64,000 nucleotides of DNA, from NCBI GenBank assembly GCA_000697055.1, contig JNDT01002378.1, positions 62,001 to 126,000 of the forward strand, written 5' to 3'. The notes under the pieces were generated by a model. That model made no database searches, was not told the origin of the DNA, and was given only the letters and a program-made list of their open reading frames with translations. The position numbers were made by a program, and so were the translations under genes. The stretch is from Saksenaea vasiformis B4078. Taxonomy: Eukaryota; Mucoromycota; Mucoromycetes; Mucorales; Saksenaeaceae. Of the stretch, positions 30,899 to 48,852 are shown one piece after another. Numbering within the stretch: position 1 is the first letter of the stretch; every line of letters starts with the position of its first letter.

Positions 30899-32131
30899 AT
30901 GTCTGGCAAGAAAGTAAGCGTTGGCGTTGTCGGATTTGGTATGGTATTCATGAAATGTGGCTATATAAAAACTGAACACATTGATAGGGTTTTCTTCGCG
31001 TACATTCCACTGTCCTCTGATCGTTTCTTCCCCTTTTCTTCACCTCACTGCGGTTGTTGAACGCCATACTGAAAATAGCCCAAAAGTCTACCCATGGGTC
31101 CGCGTAGCTAAAAGCACGGAAGCCCTCTTCGCTTCCCATGATATTGATCTCGTCGTAATCACCACACCTAACGACTCGCATTTCTCGCTGGCCAAAGCAG
31201 CTATGGAAAGCGGAAAGCACGGTACATCTTCGGCTAATTTTTTTAATGCACGAAACTAATCGTCATCCATCGTGCTCATAGTTGTTGTCGAAAAGCCTTT
31301 TACAGTGACATCCCAAGAGGCGGAAGCACTAGCTAAAATTTCTCGCCAAACTGGCAAGCTCTGTAGCGTCTACCAGAACCGTCGATGGGATGGTGATTTT
31401 TTGACGGTCAAAAAATTAATTGCTGGCAATCATCTTGGTCGCGTGGTCGAATACGAATCGCACTTTGACCGTTTTCGGAATTTCGTGAAAGGCGGATGGA
31501 GAGAAAAGGATGATCAACTTGGATCGGGTATGCTCTACGATCTTGGCACACACTTAATTGATCAAGGTAATCAGTCTAATTCCCAAAGTGGTAAATACCT
31601 TATTCTGACCTTTTGCCTGTAGCACTGCACTTGTTTGGCATGCCAAAGAGCGTATACGCTACTATTACGAACCAACGTCAACTCAAAGAATCCAACGTCG
31701 TGGATGATTTCACCATTATCCTGCAGTATGAAAATGGATTCAAGGCCGTGCTTCGATCAAGCATGCTGGCCCGTCAGACCCCTGTCCTGAGGTACTCTTT
31801 GCGTGGAATGAACGGAACGTATACGAAACATTATCTGGATGTCCAAGAAGACCAGCTCAAGGCTGGATTATTACCAACAGACGCAGCTTACGGCGTTGAA
31901 ACATCTGAACGATGGGGTATGATCAATTCGGACGTGAATGGTGTCCATGTGGTTGGTCAGGTAGAGACACAAAAAGGTGATTATTTGTCGTATTACAACA
32001 ACGTCGGCGAGAGTATCCTTAAAAACGATCCGGCACACTTGGCGGTGAAGGCAGAAGATGGAATCAACTGTATTCGCTTGGTTGAACTTGCAAAGCAGAG
32101 TAGCGAAGAAGGACGAGTAATTACTTTGTAA
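30899..32131 (+). CDS. Gfo/Idh/MocA-family oxidoreductase (YdgJ/dihydrodiol dehydrogenase-like)
   Basis: Four exons (30899-30938, 30988-31221, 31282-31566, 31623-32131) give 355 residues. The N-terminal NAD(P)-binding Rossmann fold reads VGVVGFGFSSRTFHCPLI (residues about 8-25); the FH-x-P-L segment is typical of the YdgJ branch. The second dinucleotide motif (DIDLVVITTPNDSH) and the catalytic VVVEKPF motif, whose Lys is the usual active-site residue, are intact. The C-terminal part holds GSGMLYDLGTHLIDQ, giving the conserved Asp-x-x-x-His. Such enzymes oxidise or reduce sugars, inositols or aromatic dihydrodiols with NAD(P) in the cytosol; S. cerevisiae YMR315W and bacterial YdgJ are plausible relatives. 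The substrate is unknown. It lies between two ABCC exporters in opposite orientation, which makes a shared detoxification role thinkable but unproven. The first donor is GGATTTG|GTATGG; the GT five bases further on (ATG|GTATTC) breaks the frame. Confidence 0.9.
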
Positions 32132-33933
32132 AAGCTCATATGCAGTAATTTCGCATCACAATCAGAGTCATTAAAAACAAATGCATAATTCAAATGTAGC
32201 TACACTGCCTTTACGTGCTCAGGTTAATAGGTGCGATCGCGCGTTCTTGATGAGGTTGCACATCTTACACGCGTCACGGTTCCGTAATATTTGCGAGATC
32301 TTTCAGGAGACCACATTTGGTACAGCTCTTTTCCGCAGAACTTAGCTGTGGAATTTCATCACTTCGAGAAGAGCCTTCACAGGAAATCCATTCTTGAAAC
32401 GTGCAAATGAAAGATGAGCATCCCAATTATACATTGACAAGAGGTTATCAAATACAGCTGGGAGACATGAACAAAGATCGCAAAATCAGACGAAGCGCTA
32501 ACTAAGGCTGCTTCCGATCGAAATGTGTAAGAAGCTTCTTTCGGTCGAAGTCGCCTATTTTTTTTTATGTCGACAGATTGACAAGTTGACACGATTGAGG
32601 CGGATGTGTCCATAGTGTAGTAGGGATGAAGAGGAAAAGAGAAGATGCACACGAAGATGACAAAGGAAGTATGTCAACTCATCTTCAAGCACCGAGATAT
32701 TAAAGGATGAAGGCGATTGTGTAACTGTAGATAGTAACATGTGTAAATCTGGTTAGTTTATCAGTCATATGCCGGTGTTCAAATGGGCTTCCATGTCATA
32801 TAGATCACGTAGGAGGACATAGGCCCACATCTAAGGGTTGGCATAATATGCAAAGTCAAGTTCAGCCCAAGAGCTCAAATCTACTAGCCAGGGTCAAGAT
32901 TACTGTCCCCGGACGAATAGAACAATGATAAGGTAAACGCGTAAGCAAATTTATCCGTCCCTGATTACACCAAAATAAAGAAGAACCTCAAGCGGATTCT
33001 TGTCTGTCAAATCACGACTACACCGAAATTTACGCTTCAATTAGAGTGGAAAGCTTCAACATCTCAGGTTTTTCTTTCCTTTTTGGTTGTGAGAGAGATG
33101 TCACAATACAATGCACCTTCTTATTGTACATGTTTTTCGTTTTAGAAAATGCAGGTCTCCAGGATCATTAGAAAAGATGACTTATGGATAGAAGATTGGT
33201 AAAAGACGCTATGACTCCGAAGTGAGTAGGCCATAAATGGTCATATCGTCCATAAGAAGACATTTGGAGCGAAATCCATACATCTTGAACAATGTCAGCC
33301 AAAGACATTTAAATGTCTCTGCAATCTAGAATTCCTTGTTGTAGACTACCACGCGATGCGACATTACTCTTTCGAAAACAGCGCATTCGATTTCATTACG
33401 GGAAGTCGGCTCCGCATGGCTAATATTTCTTGACGAAAGAGAAATCTACATAACCAGAAGTTCTAGCAAAATGCAGTATATTTGATTCTTCTCCTTATTA
33501 CCCATGGGCCATTGCTTTCTATGAAACTTCGGTTTCAACAGATCTGTGTTATTGGTTCCCACGACGACTGAAATTAAAAGCTATTGTGCCCGTCTGTGCT
33601 ACCTTCCGATATCACCTCATTGTTATAGAATCTTTCATAAAGTATTGATCTAATATGACAAACGGTGTAAACGTGATTCGAAAAGAACACTGTGGGTGAC
33701 TATTTGATAGTATTATGTTGTTTTCTTTTCTCGGATCCTTAGCTTCCTGTTCTTTTTGGTAGAGGTCACTCTAGATAGCATTGACAGTGGGCGCAGCAAC
33801 CGTGTTACCTATTGCGTAACTGGACAACAATAAGCTGACTTTGCTGCGGTCTGACCTTGCTGCGGAATGCTTTTCCTTGAATAGATTTAATGATCATCGT
33901 TGTCTTTTTTTCCACGCTAGACTGATAGCACAC
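32132..33933. other. Intergenic region upstream of ABCC copy 2
   Basis: 1.8 kb without a supported gene. Short open frames on both strands show no family resemblance. It holds the presumed promoter of the downstream ABCC gene. Confidence 0.55.
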
Positions 33934-36900
33934 ATGACGACGCTAGCACTCTCTGTGATCCAGGCAGTAATAACGTGCGGCAGCGCATTAGGGCTATCGA
34001 TTCAGCGAAGACTCCGTTACAAGCGAATACCACATGAAGACAGACAACGTGATGTATATGTTCCGTTTTCCGACACACGTTCCCCGCGAGTGACATTTGA
34101 ATCGGTGACGCTGGCATTAATCCATATCTACGATCTCTTTGTCACCATATCCGCATTTTCATCCGATGGCACTCTGGTTGAAATCGTCGTCAGCAAGATC
34201 TTGGCCCTAATTTCATCGCTCTATGCGCTGGCGTTGGTCTTCACTGCACATAGTTATCCACTTCCGAACAGCTGGGGTTGGGTACTTAATGTACACATGT
34301 TCGTCATCTTTTCGGTGGCCTTTTGTGTATCTCTTTACAGCACGATCTTTGAGTTATGGTGGAAATCACTGTCCTTGTTCCAATGTCTCCACGTTTTCTT
34401 GCCGGTTCTCTTGACCGCCGACCTTGTTTACACTACTGGAACAATCAATCGTGGACAACCTTTTCTACGCAATGGTAGACCGGTGGCGAACATTACCATA
34501 TCGTCTATCGTCGATTATTTCTGCTTCAACTGGATGACACCTATCATGAACAACCGAAAGCAAACGCTGCAAGAAAGTGATTTCCCCGAACTACCGGCAG
34601 AGTGTCGCGGCTGCAATCTACTTTCTCTCCTTCACTATCGCGAGAATTCCTCATTACTGTACCAGCTGTTCCTCACAAGCCGCAAAGGTATCATAATTCA
34701 GGCTACGCTTGGTTTAGTGCTTGCAGTGATATGTTACCTCCCCGCCTACATTACCAAGACGATCCTGGCATTTATCCAAGATGCCGCTGAAGGTCAGCCG
34801 GATTACCATCCGATTGCCAAAGGGGTGTCTCTTGCCTTCAGCCTTGCTGCTTCTATCCTTCTTGTAGAATTTGTAACAGGACAATTGTGGCACATTAGTG
34901 AGTGGAACAAGCTATTGTAGGCTAGAAAAATGTTAACGCGGCCTCCATCTCTTTTAGCGGTCGCGTCTGTGGAAATGCGCATCAGATCTATACTGAACAC
35001 AGAGATCTACTGCAAGACGCTGCGACGTATGAATTTGACAACAACCTTCTCAGAAGATAAAGAAGGAAAAGAAGAAGATACCCAGAAGGACAACTTTTCC
35101 ACAGGGTCTATTGTGAATATCATGAGCACCGACGCATCACGAATAGCGCATCTCAGTACAGATTGGTTCATTATCCTGGAAGCGCCTTTGGAAATAGCCG
35201 TGGGAATATACTTCCTCTACACACTTTTAGGCTCTTCATGCCTTTTGGGTCTATTGGTCATGATCATCGCACTACCGATTAACCATTATAATTCGGAGCT
35301 ATTTGCAAAGACTCAGGATCGGTTGATGGAATCCCGGGATAAACGTGTCTCGCTCACAAACGAAGTACTACAGGGCATCCGCCAGATCAAGTTTTTTGCT
35401 TGTGAATCTCGATGGAAAAAGAGAATCATGGAAGCGAGAGAAGAAGAGCTTCGACAGTTGCGAAACGTTTGCTGGAGCAAAATTCTGTTCGATCTGATTT
35501 GGAGTGGGTAAGGATGGCATCTTTTGAAGTCGGACAGTGTAATAATTCTCAACTGTAGACTGCCATTGCTGGTGACAATTATTTCGTTTTGGGCATACAC
35601 GAAGCTCCAAGGCAAAGAGCTTTCAGCAAGCGTCGCGTTTACCTCCATCAGTGTCTTTAACACTCTACGTTTCTCCTTGAATGTGATACCTGAATTGGTA
35701 GTTGATGCATTGCAAACCTATGTGAGGTAATAGCAGTGTGGATATAGGATGTATGTAAACTGCATGCTAACATTTACATAGCGTTCGACGGGTTGAGGCA
35801 TACTTGAACGAAAAAGAAATCACTACCCCTCCGCCTGTTGACCCAGGGAGCGATGTATATATTGGATTGGAAAATGCAACAATAGGTTGGGCACCGATTT
35901 CGGGTCCTCATGATACCAGCTCTGGGACCAACACTGAATTCTTCCTTCGAGATGTTAACGCTCACTTCCCTAATGGTGAAATGAGTTTGATTTGCGGCGC
36001 AACTGGTTCCGGAAAGACGTTACTGATGCTCAGTTTACTGGGCGAGACTGTTGTCTTGCAAGGCAAAGTGTCATGTCCTCGATCACCTATTGTAGACGAC
36101 GTATCCAACTGTCTTCCAGATCCCAGCGAAATTCCTGAGGAAAATTGGATTTTGGATCACGCTATTGCTTACGTTTCTCAGACAGGTAATTGTGGGAATC
36201 TGTGCGGTCGTGTTAGTAACCTATCCCGAAGCCTGGTTGCAAAATGCATCGATCCGTGACAATGTCTTATTTGGTCTGCCTTACGTTGAAAAACGCTACA
36301 AGGACACTCTGACTGCTTGTGCGCTTGATAAAGATTTATCATATTTGGAAGATGGCGATATGACGGAAATAGGTGAGAGAGGAATCACGCTGTCAGGTGG
36401 GCAAAAGGCACGCGTCGCTTTGGCAAGAGCTACCTATTCTCGTGCCAAGAATGTGTTGATGGATGATGCTCTGAGTGCTGTAGATGGTGAGTAATATATT
36501 GCTCTTTTATCTTCTTTCATATATTTAACGAAACCGACGTTAATCTTAGCTCACACCGCGAAGCATATTTATGAGAAGTGCCTAATGGGTTCTCTGATGC
36601 GAGATCGCACTCGTATTTTGATTACGCACAACGTCAATTTGTGTCTTAAAGGCAGTGCCTACTTGATCTATATTCAAGATGGTACGGTGAGGCTGTCTGG
36701 TTCACCTTTGGAACTGCGACAGTCAGGCAGTTTGTCATCTGTTATCCATGAAACTCAAGAGGGAGCCATGGAGCCCAACTACGACGAAGAAGTTACCGAT
36801 GATACCAGTCGCTCTGTAGAAGATAACTTCGCGAAAAAAACGCCAAAAGCATTGGTACAACAAGAAAGTAAGCATACCTCAAAACGCGATAATATGTCAT

Positions 36901-39066
36901 CTCGTTATCTATTTCTTACAAGCTCTTTCTTTTTAAAAAGCACATGAGATAGGCACAGTGAAGCGAAGATTTTATAGCTTTTACTTTAGCATGACAGGAA
37001 ATCCCTTTTATTGGATACTCGTCCTTTTTCTGATCTTTGGATGTCGAGGCCTTGATATTCTGGTTTCATGGTGGGTGAAGACTTGGGCACAGTCTTACGA
37101 AACGTCGAAGTCAAGCAACAGCACCATACAGATTCCTATGACGCAGGAATCTCCAATGCAGACATTTGTTCCTGCAGCAAATGCTCAGACGGACGACAAC
37201 CTTAATATGTATCTGGTAGTGTACGCTTTGCTGAATCTTGTGAACCTTCTCGCGAGTTTACTTCGGGTCGGTTCCATCTATTGGGGTGCCTTGCGTACTA
37301 GCAGAAAGATGTACAGCAAATTGCTAAGTAGCGTGTTCCGTGCTCCACTGCGATGGTTTGATACAGTGCCGGTGGGGCGTATACTCAATCGATTTTCTAA
37401 AGACTTTGATGCGATTGATTCAAATCTTCCAAACGACTTGATGCAAACGTCAATTCAAGCACTCGTCGTGACCTCATCCCTTTTGACAGTTGCTGTGGTC
37501 CTTCCGTTGTTTTCCATCCCGATGCTGGCTGTGGCAGCAGTGAACATAATGATGAGCGCCAGATACGTTGCCATTGGCCGAGACCTCCGACGAATGGACT
37601 CTGTTTCCAGTTCACCATTGTTCACTCATTTCTCGGAAACGGTTGTTGGCGTTGCAACGATCAGAGCTTTCGGCGTAACAAAGCAGTTCACGCAGACTAT
37701 GCTCGACTATGTGGAGGCAAATATAAAACCAACCTACTTTTACTGGACGGCTACTCGCTGGAACGGCGTACGCTTGTCTTATGCGAGTGCGATCGTGAAC
37801 TTTCTCACAGCAGTAGCCGTGGTGACTAACTCGAAATACATGAACGCCGCTACAGCAGGCTTTTGTCTCAGCTTTGTACTTGAATATTCCGAACAAGTAC
37901 GTTGCACACAATCTTGTTGAACTATACTGAACATCTAACATCATTTTTAGCTGCTCATCCTTGTTCGACGATATACGAGTCTCGAGATGAGTTTCAATTC
38001 TGTCGAACGTGTGGTGGAGTTCATGGAGATGGATCAGGAAGCTCCAGCAATCACCGACCTCAGACCCCCAGAAGAGGTAATCGCTGACACAGCGTATTCT
38101 CATGGAAGTTATCTGACCCCCATGTATCCAACTAGTGGCCGTCCAAAGGTGAAATCAAAGTGAAAGATCTCGAAGTACGCTATGCTGCTGATCTGGACCC
38201 TGTCCTTAAATGCATATCGTTTTCCATCAACGCTGGCGAGAAAATTGGTGTTGTTGGGAGAACCGGCAGCGGGAAGTCTACTTTAGCGCTGTCTTTCTTC
38301 CGTTTCTTGGAAGCTACACAAGGTAGTATTGTGATTGATAACATCGATATCAAAGATATCGGAACAGAAGATTTGAGAAGCAACTTGACAATTATTCCCC
38401 AAGGTAAACAAATGACCACAATCAACAAATATCGATTTATCCTGATTTGCAATAGATCCCACGTTATTCTCGGGAACACTGCGCTCCAATATGGACCCCT
38501 TCGATCAGTTCAATGACGATGATATCTTCACTGCCTTGCGACGTGTTCATCTCTTGCCATCTGGTGAAGATCTGTTCGACTATGTGGAAACGGAGGACGG
38601 TAACACCAATGTATTCAAGAATCTTAGTACCTCCGTCAGCGAAGGTGGAAAGAATTTCTCGCAAGGACAGCGACAGCTTTTATGTCTCGCACGTGCATTG
38701 TTGAAGCGTACTCGAGTCGTGCTGATGGACGAGGCAACAGCTAGTGTCGATTTCCAGACGGATAAGGCTATTCAAAAAACGATTGCCACGGAGTTTGCGG
38801 ATTGTACTATTCTTTGCATTGCCCATCGGTTGCACACTGTGATTGAATATGAGCGAGTAATGGTACTCGACCAAGGTGAAATCTTGGAATTCGCTAGGTA
38901 AACACTCCTGCATTGCCATCTCTAGTCTCATTTGTAATTTTCTAGTCCATGGGATCTCCTTAACGACAAGAACTCTGCGTTCTACAAAATGTGTCAAAAT
39001 TCGGGAGACTTTGAGAATCTGGTTAATCTCACGAGAGACAAACATCAGCTAGTGGATATCAAATAG
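33934..39066 (+). CDS. ABCC (MRP/Ybt1-like) full ABC transporter, copy 2
   Basis: Eleven exons (33934-34897, 34958-35507, 35559-35726, 35782-36185, 36232-36486, 36550-36867, 36953-37896, 37951-38076, 38136-38403, 38456-38897, 38946-39066) give 1519 residues in frame. The Met at 33934 was chosen because the distance to the shared LSIQR segment then equals that in copy 1; the frame stays open to 33841. NBD1: [24 protein letters not shown] (Asp at the catalytic Glu position). NBD2: [25 protein letters not shown]. All ten introns sit at the same codons and phases as in copy 1, so the genes arose by duplication with inversion. N-terminal and TMD exons differ strongly while several NBD exons are nearly identical at nucleotide level. 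The copy is shorter mainly in TMD0 and in the linkers after NBD1. Substrate unknown; organic-anion or conjugate export is the family role. The stop codon is 51 bp from that of the convergent GH47 gene. Confidence 0.95.
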
Positions 39067-39117
39067 ATAGTCAGTACATTAAGCTTAAAATTTGGAAGAT
39101 TACTTTGTTTTACTTTA

Positions 39118-41030
<1,913 letters not shown>

Positions 41031-41065
41031 GGTACAGGCTTTTATTTGCCTAATAACCCTTTCAT

Positions 41066-41075
41066 CTTTTATATA
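41066..41075 (-). promoter_or_regulatory. TATA box of the GH47 gene
   Basis: TATATAAAAG on the minus strand, about 36 nt before the predicted start codon. Confidence 0.4.
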
Positions 41076-41276
41076 CGGAAACTTTTAGGTTATAGTAAAA
41101 ATGTCGACCAGGTTTACTTTATTACTGAATTTCATGGCTGATGATGAAAGATATGATTTATTTGACCTTTTTTGAACTTGCCTCACTTACAATGTATCAA
41201 TTCTAAAAGGAGCCTATCGAGCTGCTCTTGTTCATAATAGGAAAAGGGGCCCATTTTCTTTAAACCGTCTAACTAA

Positions 41277-41474
41277 ATGGAGGGTTTACCCAGTTTTGGT
41301 ATCAATGACATCAACCGAAACCTCCAAGTGCAGCTGCATCAAAACCAGCCAACCACCTTCGCTTTCACAAAGAAAAACTATGCAGCCACCGCGCAGTTAA
41401 GCATTTGGCCATTTGTTCCAGTTGCATTTATTTCGTTGCTCTTCATCTACTACACTATTAATCGCTCTTGGTGA
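41277..41474 (+). CDS. Possible small single-span membrane protein, 65 residues
   Basis: An ATG-initiated frame ending in TGA 37 nt before the start of the sugar porter. The first 40 residues are polar and Asn/Gln-rich; residues about 44-61 (WPFVPVAFISLLFIYYTI) would form one transmembrane helix near the C terminus, like a tail-anchored protein. No family is recognised. It may instead be chance open sequence in the promoter or leader of the porter gene, whose frame differs. Confidence 0.25.
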   Translation: MEGLPSFGINDINRNLQVQLHQNQPTTFAFTKKNYAATAQLSIWPFVPVAFISLLFIYYTINRSW

Positions 41475-41511
41475 GGATCATCTTACCTTCACCACGACTT
41501 TGTTCGTCGTC

Positions 41512-43864
41512 ATGCAAATCTCGGTATCCGCAAAGACGACTGTATATCTGTATTGTAGGTAAGGAAAACGAAGCGTGCTCGACTGTCCTCGTGTATTCTA
41601 ATATGGTCTCGCACCGTGAAGTTTTCTTGCCATAGGAGGGTTTCTGGTAAAAAGAAAAATGCTATTGCACGGGATCCTCCCTTTTTTTTTTTTACGAACT
41701 AACAATTTGAAAACTTGCCGGTTATATGTAGTTTGGGTAGGCCGATCCGTTCATCTTCATAAATTAAGACTGACATAATGGTTTTTTTTTTTTTCAGTTC
41801 CAACTTTGGGGTTCTGACAGGTGTATTAATAATGCCATCCTTCCAAACAAGCTTGAATACTGCTAATAAAGATGCTGGAAGCCCTTTGATTAGCACGATG
41901 ATGGCTGGTGCGTTCGTCGGGGCTTTGGCATCAGGACCCTTGGCAGACTTAATTGGACGAAGAGCTCTCATGTCACTGGGGCTAATTATTTTTGTATTTG
42001 GTGATATCATGCAAGTGGGAGCAGAAGAGTTACGGATAATGTATGCAGGCAGAGCTGTCTCAGGTGTCAGCATAGGGTAAATGGCATCGGTGTTGACTCA
42101 GTGTTTTAAACTACTGACAGGATTTTATCAATGGTTGTACCCCTTTGTAAGGATAATCGTAGAAATGCAATGTGGTTTTGATTTACCGCATGTTTTTCTA
42201 CAGATCAATCGGAAATCGCACCGAAAGAGATGCGGGGCAGGCTGATTACGATTCAACAATTTGCAATCACACTGGGAATAGGTGTTGCTTATTGGATAGA
42301 TTTTGCCACTGTTCGAATTTCGGGTTCTGCGTCATGGAGGTGAATAAGAAAAAAAAGTTGGGTGAAGAGTCTTCAAATACACTGACCATACATGCTTCAT
42401 AGGCTACCTTTTGGTTTACAATTGGTTCCAGCGTTGATATGCTTCATTGGCATGATGATTATACCACAAAGGTTAACGACAGGACATTGGTTCTTTTATT
42501 TGTTCTGAACGCTTCTCCGTTATAGCCCTAGGCATTCGGTATACCAACATCATGATTTGGAGGCCATCAAGACCTTGTCCAAGATACGAGGAGATGGAAC
42601 TCAACGTCATCCAAACGTGCTGATGGAGTTTACAGAAATCAAACAGAATATTATATTTGAGCAACAATATAATTCCAGACAATACTGGCGCCTCTTCCGT
42701 CGAGGTCCAGAAAACAACCGACGCAGACTTCTTCTGGGTATGGGTGTACAAATATTTCAGCAGTTAGTGGGCATCAACGCTGTGTTGTAAGTGCACGATG
42801 TTCTCTCTTCGAAGGGAAGCTTCCTTGGGGAAAGGAATAATAATTGTTTGGACAGGGTTTATGCTCCACAGATGTTTCAAGCTACCGGATTGGGCGACAG
42901 TTATGAAAGGCTACTTGGTAAATGATGCACAGTTGTTGTGTCCTCAGCTTTTAACACTCGATAGCTTACGGGATAAGTGGCTCGGTGAATATAGTCGCTA
43001 CTATTCCAGCAATGTTCTTTGTAAGAATATCTTTACTCGTGTGGACATGAATTGACAGCTATCTGTTGGTAGTTTGACAAATGGGGTCGTCGACCCACGA
43101 TGATCAGCGGTGCTTTGATGTGTTGCATATGTGGTGCTATAATGGCTATCATTGCCAGTCTGGATGGCTTTGTCTATACAGGTTCTACGTCGGAAAATGG
43201 CCTTGCTGCAGCAACTGAGGGGCATCAAAGCCTATTTATAAGTACCAACAGCGTAGCTATTGCGTTCATGGTCATGTCTTATCTTTTTGTGGCAAGTTAT
43301 GCGGTAACATGGGGTCCAGCAGGCTGGGTATACCCTACAGAACTTTATTCTCAAGGTAAATGACAATATTTTTGACCTAACTTGCCAAAAATGTACAATT
43401 AGGTGTTCGCGCCAAGGCACTGGGAATCACTACTGCAGCGAATTGGTTATTTAATTTTGCGATATTGCAAGTGGCTCCTATTATGCTGCAAAGAATCCGG
43501 TGGAGGACCTATATTATCTTTGCTGCATTTAATGCCATGATTGCTTTGGCTGTTTACCACTTTTTCCCAGAAACCATGGTAAGCAAAGATAACCTTGTTG
43601 CCAAGAAATATCTCAAGAAATGTCGTTACGCAGGGGAAATCGCTGGAAGAAGTCGATCTCATATTTAGTTGCAACTTCAATTACTACGATGTCAACGTTC
43701 ACCATCCGCAAACAGCAGCAGCAGCGCTTGCCCAAATGGAAAGATCGCAACAGCAAAACGAACACCATTTTACATTTATTGGACCTTCGGTGAGCAACAT
43801 TGTGGCATCGAATAGTCAGTCATATTATGACGAAGAAGGTCAAACAAATTATCCACAGTTATAG
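41512..43864 (+). CDS. Sugar porter (SP) family MFS transporter
   Basis: Thirteen exons: 41512-41558, 41622-41646, 41732-41736 (5 nt), 41798-42076, 42121-42146, 42204-42339, 42403-42471, 42526-42786, 42856-42917, 42965-43020, 43073-43355, 43403-43578, 43634-43864; total 551 residues, all phases agreeing. TM1 reads SFLAIGGFLFGSNFGVLTG once the microexon is included. SP signatures are clear: GPLADLIGRRALM (loop 2-3), VPLYQSEIAPKEMRGRL, PQSPRH (after TM6), QIFQQLVGINAVLVYAP (TM7), FFFDKWGRRPTM, GPAGWVYPTELY and FPETMGKSLEEVDLIF at the end. The C-terminal tail of about 60 residues is His/Gln/Ser-rich and cytosolic. The family moves hexoses, pentoses, polyols or quinate with or without H+ across the plasma membrane; the exact sugar cannot be read. 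The start lies in a short first exon; the frame is open further upstream but without another Met nearby. Confidence 0.9.
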
Positions 43865-45076
43865 CAGTAAGTAATTGTTCGTTCCACCTGAGATTTTGCG
43901 CTACTTAACAAGTAGCTAATAACAGGTTTATGTTGAAATGAATTCCACTTTACTTAAAAACTACTTTGCTTTCAAGCAAATTCTTATTGCATCATGATTC
44001 GAAGGTGTGCAATCAAAAAATCTGAAGTTTGCAAGTGTGTGTTAATCTTACCAAAGATAGGTTTCCAAAATCCTATCAGTATGACTACTGTTTCTCGATA
44101 ACGAGATACCTCGTTTCGAGATAGGAAACTTTTTTTTGGAGGGAAGAGTGTCAGCGTGCTCTTATTTCTTTTTGTTGGCTCTGTTTTCTGTGATAACGTC
44201 TATGGTAAGCAGTTTGATTCAGTGTATACACTCTCTTTCTGTTGCACGCAAAGTAAATACCTGAATACTCACACGTAGTCTGCTTTTCTACTTCATAGAA
44301 TACATTAATGCTTGTTGAAGGCTATACATAGAATTTTTATTGAAAACCGCCGTCCTTTCCTTCGTACCAGCAAAAGATGCAGCTCTAATCCTGTTTCTTA
44401 TGGATGTATATTTCCTGGCGTGTATACGCACGTCAGGATACTGTCAAAAGCATTTACCTCCATTGATATTCCCGCTGCTGGAATAAAGCTCCCACTGATC
44501 GGAAAACAAATCTCAAGTGGGACAAGCATGATCATCTGGCTCAACGCGTGCTTGATTAGTATTTGATACATATACTTCTGTTAAATAAATGGCAATGGAT
44601 CTTCTCAGACTAACGTAGTTATGGCATAAAATATCTTCGGTTTTTGGTGATATATAAGCAGAACAGGTAACACATTGTAAGATATTCATCTTCTCAGCGT
44701 CGAGTTATATCTTCTTAGTATTAAGCCAATTGACTGTCCCGTGCTTCCGTGTCAAGATAAGCGGTTTCTCAATCACTTTATAAGCAGACCGCCAATACAC
44801 TAGGAAACTGGTATTGGATGAATTTTATAATGCGTCAATAGCAGCACATCATAACATACCGCTCGATTCATGCTTCCGTAGTTCACCTTTAGAGTTATAT
44901 GTAGAAGTCCGTTTGCCTGTATTTACTGTGAAACTGCTTACGAAGGACCCCACAACCCCTGTGAACAAATCAGAGAACCTTTTTTCACATGCTTTTTGTG
45001 GTCACACAAATGCGCATATTCCAAAGACAACCCCGCACTTTTATCTTTTCTTGCTATTCCTCTCTCTGCATTCGTC
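43865..45076. other. Intergenic region
   Basis: 1.2 kb without a supported gene. A palindromic patch CGATAACGAGATACCTCG overlaps a T/A tract near 44095-44135. It should hold the 3' UTR of the sugar porter and the promoter of the ABCD gene. Confidence 0.5.
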
Positions 45077-47893
<2,817 letters not shown>

Positions 47894-47920
47894 AGAAGAA
47901 CTATTATGTTGTTGTCATAT

Positions 47921-47996
47921 TGTTTATTGAATCATTTTTACCTTACTCTAAGCAAATGTTGCGTCTCTGAAGAGCCCACTTTGCGCTAAAGAAGAC
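47921..47996. repeat. Dispersed repeat B, copy 1
   Basis: Begins TGTTTATTGAATCATTTTTA, 28 nt after the ABCD stop codon. It aligns along its whole length with 63351-63427, at roughly four of five positions by eye, same orientation. It may be a duplicated gene 3' end or a transposon remnant. Confidence 0.65.
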
Positions 47997-48801
47997 TTGA
48001 ATATGCGGTGATTAGTATATCAATTTTACGTCAGAAGATTAATCAACTTGCATGGAACTTGATCTCCCCAGTGGACGCGAAATTTGCTCGAGCAGTATAA
48101 AAAAGCTCATGGTCAGTAATGAAAGATGCTTTGATGTTTTCTACTTACCCCTTCCGGGGTATTCCTGTGGTAACACGGGGACCCAACCCTGTACCGAAGC
48201 GGTGCGGGAGGGCGGGTGGGTGGAGGGTGGTGGTCGGATCCCGAGAGTGACCGATTGTGGGACGGTCTGCAGAGGGCTTGACAACGTCTGGCGATCTATC
48301 AGGAAAAAATCAGTGATGCTGAGTATGACAATGTTTACTTAAGTGGTGAACATAAGTTACATACACCGCCAAGACGGTTCGGGACAGAGATCACACAGCC
48401 TAAACAAGAGGCAAAAAACATGAATAAGTTTGAAGATCTAATGAATTGACATCCTTATCGGAGATTGTAGAGAGGGAAACAGAGCCGAAAAATAAAATAA
48501 AAGATTCATGCGTCTCTAAATACAGATTATTCTGGTATGAGTTCATCATGAAACGTTCCCATGCATTGTGTTAAGGTATAAGAAATCTGTCACTGATGCA
48601 ATAAATCATCTCAATGTCAAAGGACGCACTGCTTTTGGCGGAACATTTTTTTTTCTTAGGACACTTTTACGCTTTCCAATAGGATACAGAGAAATCCATC
48701 ACTGTAAACATGAACTACTCTAACGCGAACTGCAGTTATCCAAACGTGAACTGTTCATTGCATGGACGTGAAAACATCTGCTCCAAATCGCAGACTTCTC
48801 T

Positions 48802-48852
48802 GGAAGTAACGCCAAATAATTTTGAATAGAAGCAAAATCGTACGAAAATCCT
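48802..48852. repeat. Dispersed repeat A, copy 2
   Basis: Begins GGAAGTAACGCCAAATAATT and pairs with 14349-14400 in the same orientation. Confidence 0.5.
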
